Shown piece by piece: positions 1 through 12,000 of a stretch of 64,000 nt of DNA. Both the position numbers and the translations under genes were made by a program. Position 1 is the first letter of the stretch. Every line of letters starts with the position of its first letter. Source of the stretch: Ampullaceana balthica (lineage: Eukaryota; Mollusca; Gastropoda; Lymnaeidae); NCBI GenBank assembly GCA_944989445.1, contig CALYLW010000066.1:960501-1024500 (forward strand), in the 5' to 3' direction. The notes beneath the pieces are model-generated. The model worked only from the letters and a program-made list of their open reading frames with translations, searched no databases and was not told the origin of the DNA.

Positions 1-72
1 ATCACATCTGTTGATTAGGTTCTTGAGGAGAGCTCCGTACAGGGGCGTCCGTTCACAACAAATGAGGTAAGC
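1..72 (-). CDS. EF-hand-like gene, exon g (cut by the window edge)
   Basis: The acceptor is GTCATTTCCAG at 73-75, and the exon is in phase 0 with the preceding exon. The 24 visible codons read AYLICCERTPLYGALL and onward without a stop. The donor or stop lies outside the window. Confidence 0.62.
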
Positions 73-3000
73 CTGGAAATGACGTGGTAATTGTGTAACA
101 ACAATTTAGGTAAGGGGCCGTCCATAAATGACGTCACGCTATTTTTGGCCGATTTCCCCCCGTCGTCACCCCTCCAATACGACGTCACAAAGTTTTTCCC
201 CCGCCCCCACCCCCTTAAAAGCATCGTTTTCTATTTGAAAAAGAAACATGTTTCAAATAATTTTTGTCATTTAGTATGTATTTAGTGTAGATCTAAGTCT
301 GCACTCTAATATCGTAACACGGGTGAAGCCATTGAAAACGTCATCAAATAAATTTCAACAAGCAAATAGTTAAGAGGTACTTTTATTCAATTAAATTTAT
401 ATTTGCACTCAATCCTCAACATAAAATTGAGTTAAATTCATTCTAACAATTTACTTTTACGACTCAATAATAATAATAATACTTGGACATGATGACCATA
501 CAGTCGTTGTTCTCACTTATCAGTCCACACAAAGCTCTTCACAATACAAACAATTGTCTACTCCATTTGGCCTACGGCCTACAGTATCAGACATTTTTTA
601 AGCAACTATTCAACACCATTATCATAATTATAATACCTAATACGTCCGTGTCCACACATTGCCTAGCCTTGCCATATCCCTTACCCCTTCCTTGTCCATC
701 TTGCCCACGCGGTGTTGGTCCCACTTTGAAAACTCTGTTCTTAGCAGATCGATATCAAAGTATTTCTGATCTTTGACTAGAAGTTCCTCTAATCTGCATG
801 CAGAAAAAAATTCATCCATTACTTTACAATTTTACGTATTTAAAACCAATGCGTTATCAACAGAATGTCATCGGCGTAGCTTGATCTTATCTTATCTGTT
901 GCAGACAAGTAAAATTCATGGTGTGTGTGATTCATTCAATTCTGGAAATGTATTTGGCTATTTTTATTTGTTTCTTAAGAGATACGTAACAAGACAACTC
1001 AAAAAGAAATAAACCAGGGAGGTAAGTATTAAAACCAATTGAGTGTGCTGTGAAAAATCTGCAATACCTCAACAGTTGATGTTGGTGATGTCAAATGCTG
1101 GACACGTGACACACGGCTATTGGGGGGGGGGACTGTTTAATCTCAATAAAATCACAATGACTATGTATCGATTGGTAATTGGTATCGATTGGTAATTGGT
1201 ATCCATAGTTCATGTTGAGAGCGATGAGATCGATTTAAACACCGCCCAGAAGTGCACAAAAATCAATAATCAATCACTTTCAGCAAATCTGATTGATCTT
1301 TTTTTTATTAGCTCATTAAAATCTCCTTTTTTTCTCTAGCTTATGAATCTGGACAAAGTTTGTAATATCTGAAACTCAAGTTAAAAATGACGTAGTGCTA
1401 ATAACGTGCGTACATAGATAGAAGTTAAATTTACTTAGTTGGGGAAAAATGTAATAAGGGAAATGTATACAGACTTATGGTTTTGGACGACACTATGAAT
1501 CTTTGATTTTTATAAATCATCTTAAATCCAACTGACTTTCGAAGACAATGTTTAACGTTTTACAGTTATTTATTCTCTTATTCAGTTAAAAGCCAATCAT
1601 TTGCAGATGATACTCAGCTTTACACTCACACTGATCCATCTGATATTGACTTCACTGTCAAATTGATGCAAGAGTTCATTGATGAGGTAAGGTCTTGGAT
1701 GACTTTCAGCAAGCTCAAACGGAATGACGATAAGACAGAAGCACTTTTGCAACAATAAATCACGCAGTACTTTGTCTCTTCCGAATTCTATTCAGGTGGC
1801 TAGTTCTGATATACTGTTCAAAACATCGACTAGGAATCTTGGCTACATTATTTCTGACACTATGTCTACCAACAGCTTCATCAACCACATCTGTCACTCT
1901 GCCTACATTGCCAATCGTCAGATCAGCTCAATCCGTCATTACTTAACAATTAGTGCAACAAAAACTATAGTCTGTGCTCTTGTACTAGCTCGTATGGATT
2001 ACTGCAATTCTCTTCTGTCAGGAGTGCCAAAACAATGCATTGGAAAACTACAGAAAGTTCAAAATTCAGATGCCAGGTTAGTTCTAAAGGCAAAAAAACA
2101 TGACCATGTTACTCCGCTACTTTACTCACTTCATTGGCTACATATACTTTGGCTTCTGTCGGTCTACTCACCAAGTCGTCAGCTACGCTCCTCTGCAGAC
2201 ACGCGCATTCTCTGTGTTCCTAAGACACGAACTAAAACATTTGGCAAAAGGTCATTCTCTTTTTGTGGAGCCAAACAATTGAATTTTCTACCATTACACA
2301 TCCGGAGTATTTCATCTACCAAGTCCTTCAAGACTGCACTTAAGACGCATCTTTTCAAAATTTATTTTCAAAATTAAAGAAACACCATTTCTTTTTAACT
2401 AGTTTGTGCTGCGGCGCCGTGTCGCCTGCGGCGCCCCCCCCCTTTTTCAAAAGCCCACTAACTTGTCCTTGTATGATAAATACTTAATATTAAAATTTCT
2501 TAAATGTATACAAAGTATTTTATTTAAAAAAAAATTTATTGAAAATTTTTGTGTATGTCAAAAGCCCAAGTAACTTATCCTTGTATGATAAATACGAAAT
2601 ATTCCTGAAACGTACACAAAGTATGTATATAATATAGGTTATGCTGCGGCGCCCACTTTTATTTAGGGCGCCTTCGGCGCCCACTTTTTTCAAAAGCCCA
2701 ACAAACTTGTCCTTGTATGATAGATACGTAATATTAAACTACCTTAAATGTACACAGAGTAATTTAAAATAGAGGTTGTAGGGCGCCTACGGCGCCCACT
2801 TTTTTTTATTTGGTTAAAATCCCAAGTAACTTATACTTCTATGATAAATACGAAATATTCCTGATTTTTTAACAAAGTATTTATATAATAATTTTTACAG
2901 TGTTAATCACCACACGATTTTTTAACTAATTTTTGAGAGCAGCGCACCAAATTACTGCACCAAAAAATAACTATTTGAGTCAATCAGCACTGCTTACAAC

Positions 3001-6000
3001 ACAAAATATAAAAAAAAGCAGAGTGATGTCCCTTAGCTTTAGGCATCATACATAATTGAGCGTAAATATATATATGATGAGTATTAACGTAGCTTATGTT
3101 TATTGTACTGTTATTTATCTGGTTATTATGAAAAGAATGTATATTTAAATTATTATATGCATGTTATTATCTCCATGTAAAGCGATGTGAGCCCGGCTCC
3201 TTGCTGGGAAACAGCGCTATAAAAATTAGCAATTTATTATTATTATTATTATTATTCTCTAACCTCCTCAAAAAGTCCTGGTCAATTTGTTCTGTTGTCA
3301 TTGCTTGCTGGACTGAGAGGTCATTCCTTTTATTTCGGGCTTTAATGCTGTCTCGACCTGTCGGAAGTAAAGGGTTTTATAGCACATACACACACAAACA
3401 CACAGACACACCTACACACACAAACACACATACACACACTCAAACACACACACACACACACACACACAGAGACACACAAATGCAGATGCAGATTTAAAAT
3501 GGGATTTGTGTATAAAAAAAACTGACACGTGACCACAGCTACATAACTAAACGAGGTTGGGGGATGGGGGGGGGGTAAGTTTGACATAATAATACGTGGA
3601 TAGTCTAAATCAGTGGTTCCCAAAGTGGTCCCTACGGACCCCCAGGGGTCCACGGAACCGTTCAGGGGGTCCGTGGAAAATTAAAATTGATTTGGGGGTC
3701 CCTGAACAACGTCAGGGGGTCCGCGGAAGGTTTAGTATAAACATAATAAAAGTATGTGTTTTTTTTAAATTATGACGGAAATAAAAATAAAGTACAATGA
3801 ATACTGTAGTAGCGATTTCTAGGTCCTGAGTAAAATAAAGTTGTTTGACCTAGAAAAACGAAAAAAACTACGATATTTCCACAGCTGTAACCAATCAAAA
3901 TGATTGGTTAATTGAAAGGTATGTCAAGTTTGATGCGTGAGAAAGGCGGAGACCCTATATGTAGGTCATAAAAATATAATATTTTAACGGAATTGACGAT
4001 GATAGCCGGGTTGGGTAAATTTTGACTTGTCGGTAAGTCATATTTATCTTATATCTTATGGGACTTACCGACAGCTTTCCATTGATACCACATTTGGTAT
4101 CATTGGACGATTAAAAATACATGAATCGAGTCAGCAAAAAGACTTTTTTTAAATTCAAAATTCGACCGCACACTTTTTTAGAGAGTTAGCAAAAATATAT
4201 TTTAAAATATTGTCTAATATATTATGATGCATTTTTTAAAATGTAATTAACATTAAAAATTACTTTAGAAACCTAAAATATTGAAGCATAGAAATCTCCA
4301 CCTCACCTCCTCCCCCACCCTCTTTTTTTCTCTTCAAAGTTTAAGAGGGCGCAGTGTGAGACAGACTACCGAAAATAATTTTATACGGCAACGCAACTAT
4401 AAAGTCTGAAAAAGCCGTACATATTTAGTGACAATTTATCTTTATGTAATGCTGATACGAAGTGCATAATCAAATTTTCCCAATCTTAGGCTAAAAGCAG
4501 TTTAGTATTGTTAGTTGGAAGTTTTGATATAGTTGAATTTTGTGTTGTTATCAGATAGTTTACTTTTGAACGTACGTAGATTTAATATTTGAATACATTT
4601 TATATCTTTTGAAAAGAATATGTATCACATTTTCAATTTAGTAATACCTTAAGGTTAATTTTTTTTAAAATAAAATAAAACTCACAAAGGTATCGTACGT
4701 TTTTTTGAAAAAAAATATATAGAAATATATCCTTCCATCTCACGTCAAACAATTCTAAAGGGGTTTACTGCAGCATCCCATTGAAAAAGTTAATAATTAA
4801 TAGTTAAGTAACCGTTTCAAATAAAACATTTTTATGCAATTTCTCTTATATGATGAGTGCTCCGAAGAAAAAATGTAAACAGTACAATGTTGAATATTTG
4901 AAGTATGGCTTTATTTGATCACAAGGAAATAGTATTTTACCAATGTGTCTTCTGTGAAATAAAACTTAGTCGAATGATTCTATGAAACCTTCCAAGCTTA
5001 AGGAACATTTAATGAAAATCAATAGTGATAAAAAAGATAAAGATTTAACGATTTTTTAAGCTGTCCAAGAAACATATTTGAAAACGCCATCACTTAAACG
5101 AATCATAGGGACAACATCTAAGTGAGATGACGATGGACTGCCTGCGTCTTATAATATTTATTTATTGATTGCAAAGTCTGGAAAGCCACACACAATTAGT
5201 TAAGAACTTATTTTACCAGCTGTAAGTGAGGTGATAAGCATTGTGTTGAACAAACCAGGTTTCGACATCACAAAAAGAAATCAACTGAGCAATAATTCAG
5301 TCCAAGGAAGGATTAACGAAATGGCTCAGAGTGTTGAAAATTCTTTATTTGATTACTTAAAAACATCTGATTTTTCCCTACAGCTTGACGAGTCCATTTT
5401 ACAAGGAAACGAGGCTTTACTTTTAGCTCATGTAAAATTTGTAGAACAATTTTGCCAAGATCTGTTGTTTGCTAAATGTTTGGAAACAGATACAAAAGGT
5501 GAAATGTTATTTCCTGAATTAAAAAGATTTTCGATGAAAAAGCTATGCTCCTGACTAATATCATTTCTGTTGCTACTGACGGTGCTCCGGCAATGGTAGA
5601 AAGATACCGAGGCTTTCTGGCATACCTAAAACAGGCTGTACCACATGTATGTTCAGTGCATTGTGTCATTCATCGACATCATTTTGTTGCAAAAATCTTA
5701 ATGAACGTTTGCATGATTCACTAGATTATGTCATTAGAGCAGTTAATAAAATCAAAAGGAATGCCTTCAATGAGATATTATTTGCTAAACTTTGTTTGGA
5801 AAATGATGAAGACTATAATTGTTTACTACTTCTCACAGAAGTACGAAGGTTATCTAAAAGTGCTTGTTTAAATCGATTTTATGCTCTCTTTTATTTAGTG
5901 CTGGAATTCCTGGAAGGCAAAGACAATGATTGATTTGAGACAAATTTAATTAAATAAAAAATGACATAGCCTACATGACAGATTTGTTTGCCGAATTTAA

Positions 6001-9000
6001 CGAAACTAATTTTGAAACTACAAGGTGACCAATTAAATTTAATCAAAACTAAAAGCGTAATATCTGCGTTTGTTGCAAAAAAAAATTTCTGTATAAACAA
6101 AACTTGGGGCAGAGGAGAATGTTCTCAGATTCAAAATCTCTCGAAATTGCAAAATAGAGATGAAGACTTGTTTACCTACTGTCAACACTTAACGGCTCTT
6201 CATGCAGACCTGAACCAAAGATTTGAAGACATTCTTCACTTGGATATTCCCGACTGGGTGTTGAACCCTTTTGCTCGGGGACAAACTCAGATCCCAGACA
6301 TAGATGAATCCATACTAATACAGGAGCAACTTATTGAATTATCCACAAATGAGGAACTTAAACCAATGTTTGAACAAGGATACCACACATTCTGGTTACA
6401 AAAAGAGATCACAATTTTATGTTCTGCATTATGGGTTATTGTACAAAAGTTGTTGACTGCTTTCCCGTCCTCCTATTTGGTAGAACAAGGATTCAGTGCA
6501 GTTATGAACCTCATCACAAACAAAAGAAACGGCTATACATTTGTGCTCGTGGGGATTTGCATTTACTACTCACAAACATTGAGCCGGACATTAATATACT
6601 CATAAAATTATTAAATTATCATTAAGTTCATCCAAGTCATTAATTTCTTTTTTAATTTAACAAAAGTTTAATTAAATAAATACTTCTTCAACAAAATGTT
6701 GTTGTAAATTTAATTAGTAAAATTTGTATACTATACATTTATGTAGCGTTTTCACTTGGGGGTCCGTGGGCAAGTTTTGACTATAAAAGGGGTCCATGGG
6801 TAAAATAAGTTTGGGAACCACTGGTCTAAATAATTCAATCTTTGAATTTTTTTAAAAAGTTTGTTAATCTGTATTATTTCACTCTATTGTGGGTAATGTT
6901 CTTTTTTTCTCTCTTAACTTTTACTCTAACAGGAGTAATTTACAGACATTTTTTTTTATAATGTTCTGGTAGCTTATTTTTTGAATGTGACACTTTGTTA
7001 TATGAAGGGTGGCATTTTCGGACAACTCTCGAATTTTTTTTATTGCTTTGTGCAAGAAGGTAGAAAAAATATTATCCCGCTCATAGCTTAACACTAAACC
7101 AACAATTGACCGTATAATCCAACGACGCAAAGTCAATAACAAGCCATATAGCAAAGCTTACAACAGCCCATCCACCATCCCATATAGCAACCCTTACATC
7201 AACCCATCCACCATCCCATATAGCAACCCTTACAACAGCCCATCCACCATCCCATATAGCAACCCTTACATCAACCCATCCACCATCCCATATAGCAACC
7301 CTTACATCAACCCATCCACCATCCCATATAGCAACCCTTACATCAACCCATCCACCATCCCATATAGTAACCCTTACATCAACCCATCCACCATCCCATA
7401 TAGCAACCCTTACATCAACCCATCCACCATCCCATATAGCAACCCTTACATCAACCCATCCACCATCCCATATAGCAACCCTTACATCAACCCATCCACC
7501 ACCCCATATAGCAACCCTTACATCAACCCATCCACCATCCCATATAGCAACCCTTACATCAACCCATCCACAATCCCATATAGCAACCCTTACGTCAACC
7601 CATCCACCATCCCATATAGCAACCCTTACATCAACCCATTCATCATCCCATATAGCAACCCTTACATCAACCCATCCACAATCCCATATAGCCACCCTTA
7701 CATCAACCCATCCACCATCCCATATAGCAACCCTTACATCAACCCATCAACCATCCCATATAGCAACCCTTACATCAACCAATCCACCATCCCATATAGC
7801 AACCCTTACATCAACCCATCCACCATCCCATATAGCAAACCTTACATCAACCCATCCACCATCCCATATAGCAACCCTTACATCAACCCATCCACAAGCC
7901 CATATAGCAACCCTTACATTAACCCATCCACCATCCCATATAGCAACCCTTACATCAACCCATCCACAAGCCCATATAGCAACCCTTACATCAACCCATC
8001 CACCATCCCATATAGCAACCCTTACATCAACCCATTCACCATCCCATATAGCAACCCTTACATCAACCCATCCACCATCCCATATAGCAACCCTTACATC
8101 AACCCATCCACCATCCCATATAGCAACCCTTACATCAACCCATCCACCATCCCATAAAGCAACCCTTACATCAACCCATCCACCATCCCATATAGCAACC
8201 CTTACAACAACCCATCCACCATCCCATATAGCAACCCTTACATCAACCCATCCACCATCCCATATAGCAACCCTTACAACAACCCATCCACCATCCCATA
8301 TAGCAACCCTTACAACAACCCATCCACCATCCCAAATAGCAACCCTTACAACAGCCCATCCACAATCCCACATAGCACCATTTACGTCATTCCATCCACC
8401 ATCCCACATAGCAACATTTACGTCAACCCATCCAACAACCCATCCAACAACCCGCGGTCCTCACTGACCTGTTTTAAGATGAGCTTTGGACAGACAAGCG
8501 TACAACCTCTCGTAGTCGATGCCTTGGGCGTCCTCATAGATCTCTGAGATCATGGTCACCGCCCTTTGACTCAGTCGGATTTGGTTCTCCTGTGGATGTG
8601 ATGGATATATGTTGTGGTTATAGTTTAAACTATTTATTGAGTTGTATATTTCAATTATCTTTCTTGTGTGTGGTTAAATAAAGGTAAATTGTAAAACATA
8701 AGATATGTTGGATAAAATGTTGAGCTTATTTTTTTATTTTTTTTACATTTTTTTGGGGCGGGGGGGTCGTTGGGGATGGAGGGGGTAAAGTTGTTGTTAA
8801 TTCTTGTTGGTTTTCTATTAAAGGGGTGACGTCTTGTTGGTTTTCTTTTAAAGCGGTGAAGTCTTTTTGGTTTGCAATTAAACGGGTGACGTCTTGTTGG
8901 TTTGCTATTAAAGGGATGACGTCTTGTTGGTTTTTCTATTAAAAGGGTGACGTCTTGTTAGTTTGCTTTTAAAGGGATGACGTCTTGTTGGTTTTCTATT

Positions 9001-12000
9001 AAAAGGGTGACGTCTTGTTAGTTTGCTATTAAAGGGGTGACGTCTTCTTGGTTTTCTATTAAAAGGGTGACGTCTTGTTAGTTTGCTATTAAAGGGATGA
9101 CGTCTTGTTAGTTTGCTATTAAAGGGATGACGTCTTGTTGGTTTTCTATTAAAAGGGTGACGTCTTGTTAGTTTGCAATTAAAGGGATGACGTCTTGTTA
9201 GTTTGCTATTAAAGGGGTGACGTCTTGTTGGTTTGCTATTATTTTTAAAGTGAGCAATACGATCACAGTGTCATGTTTCAGAAGAATATCGTGTAGGTGT
9301 GATCTTAAATAGAGAGGCATGCGGCAGGTGAAATAAATCCACCTCCATTCCATTGTCTGTTCGATAGCCTCCCACCATTTAGTATGCTAGTATCAGTTAC
9401 TTGTGCATGAGCAATTTATGGTCGTCTTCACCTCTCCTTGATTAATGTTGTCTTTCAACTACCTGGTTGTCAAACCATCTCATAACAGTATGTTATATAA
9501 TTATTCAGATCAGTGCTTCTCAAACTTTTTAGTATTGCGGACTGGCAGGAATTTTTCCATTCAACCAGGGACCGGTTCACTATTTTCCCTGCACTGACAA
9601 TTTTTTCTGTCCCTTTTTTAGAACTTCTGTGGACCGACGGCGGATGGCCCAGGGACCGTCACCTGTCCGCGGACCACCACTTTGAGAAGCACTGATTTAG
9701 ATGATCTCAATAATTTTAATACAGCTGATTTTCAAAGCAAAATTTTCCACAAGAATGTGACCATTTCTAGAGAAGTGATTGTGACCATTTCCAGAGAAGT
9801 GATTGTGACCATTTTTAGAGAAGTGATTGTGACCATTTTTAGAGAAGTGATTGTGACCATTTTTAGAGAAGTGATTGTGACCATTTCTAGAGAAGTGATT
9901 GTGACCATTTCTAGAGAAGTGATTGTGACCATTTCTAGAGAAGTGATTGTGACCATTTCCAGAGAAGTGATTGTGACCATTTCTAGAGAAGTGATTGTGA
10001 CCGTTTCTAGAGAAGTGATTGTGACCATGTCTAGGGAAGTGATTGTGACCATTTCTAGCGAAGTGATTGTGACCATTTCTAGAGAAGTGAATGTGACCAT
10101 TTCTAGAGAAGGGATTGTGACCATTTCTAGAAAAGAATAGGACACACAAAACCAGTACACATATACTTTACAAACTACCACTCACAGAATGCAGACTTTT
10201 ATTTACAGATGTATGAGAAATATATTAAATATAAAATTGTTCGACAGGATTGAAAACACCAAGCTATGGGAGATGTGTCGACAAGAAACAATCGCACAAC
10301 AGATCCTTAAAAAATGGAGATGGATGGGAAACACCCTAAGGAAAGACAACAACAATAAGGCAAGACAAGCTAATGGTGACGTGGAAGACCCTAGAAAACA
10401 TGAGGACGTAATCTGATTGGATAAAGAAGGGATAACAGGAAAGAGCTTGGAATGCTGGCAAGTGACTGTGATAAATGAAAGGCTTTGACTGAGGCCCTGT
10501 GTTCCACAAGGAATTCGAAGGCAACATGGTGATGATGATGATACACTTGGGACGACCCTAGTCGTGTTAAAAACTGATGGGTAAATTACATCAGATACAC
10601 ACATATATACTTTCATTAACTACCATCTACTACAGCTTAGCTATTTATTATGTACCTGTTTGCAGCTACCGTGTGTAGTTAGGGACCGTCCATAAATGAC
10701 GTCACGCTCACTGGGGAGGAGGGGGTTCCCACATTTTTGATGATGTTTGAAGAGGAGGGGGTGTTTAAGAAATGTGACGTCACATCAAAACTTGCAACTT
10801 TAAATAAAAATTTCCTTTTAAATATTTGTTTTCTTACAATTTATTTTATGACGTTTGACATGGCTTCACACGTGTCACATATTAGAGTGTAGCCTTACAC
10901 TAAATACATACTTAAAGACAAAAAAAGTTATTTGAAACATGTCCTTTTTGAAATAGAAAATACAGCTTTTAGGGAGGGGGGCGGCAAAGCTTTGTGACGT
11001 CATACTGGAGTGGGGGTCTAAGTTTTTGTGACGATGCGTGACGAGGGGGGGAGAGGGGGTGAAAAATCTACCAAAATCGAGTGACGTCATATATGGACTG
11101 CCCCCTTACCTGTAATGATGCTTGGATTTCTTTGAAAGAAACTCTGTTGTCGACGTTGCTATAGTGACGCAAACTCATCCTCAGTGCCCGCAATCGTTGC
11201 CGACTACAGTCAGCTAGTAGCTGTTCCAGGCATGCGCAGAGTTTCTCTTCCGGGTCGGAGCTCTCTGTTTCCTTGTTGTCTTCTAAGTGTTTAGTGGGTG
11301 CATGAAAAAACACGTTTGCAATTGAGAGGTCATTGCTTTGCTAAATTTATATCACCGTTTCCTATTTTAATTTATCAGATGCCTCCTTAGCTATAGAAAA
11401 GAACCAATTACCCCTTCCCAATCACCTTTAATTTGCTTGATTATTATTACACAGATTAAAATTTCAGTAAGCCGTAAAATGGCTAATTAACATTTTATCA
11501 TAATACAGTTTACAGTAAGTGGATTCATATTAATAAAAAAATATTTAAAAGGCTAGCAAAGGAAAATGAAATGGTAAAGACAATAAAAATAGGATGGGTC
11601 ATTATATTTGAATCAGATAACTGCTTAAAATTTAAAACTATTTAAAACAGTGGTTCCCAAACTTATTTTACCCATGGACCCCTTTTATAGTCAAAACTTG
11701 CCCACGGACCCCCAAGTGAAAACGCTACATAAATGTATAGTATACAAATTTTCTAATTAAATTTACAACAACATTTTGTTGAAGAAGTATTTATTTAATT
11801 AAACTTTTGTTAAATTAAAAAAGAAATTAATGACTTGGATGAACTTAATGATAATTTAATAATTTTATGAGTATATTAATGTCCGGCTCAATGTTTGTGA
11901 GTAGTAAATGCAAATCCCCACGAGCACAAATGTATAGCCGTTTCTTTTGTTTGTGATGAGGTTCATAACTGCACTGAATCCTTGTTCTACCAAATAGGAG

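Noticed and set aside
3201..3653. Plus and minus frames of about 100 codons
   Set aside because: They cross exon e in the wrong frame and then the (CA)n tract; Thr/His and Cys/Val runs are simple-repeat translations.
7154..8450. CRISPR-like array
   Set aside because: Units are contiguous without unique spacers, and the genome is clearly eukaryotic.
9682..10181. Frames of about 150 codons on both strands
   Set aside because: Created by the 24-bp minisatellite, whose period is a multiple of three.
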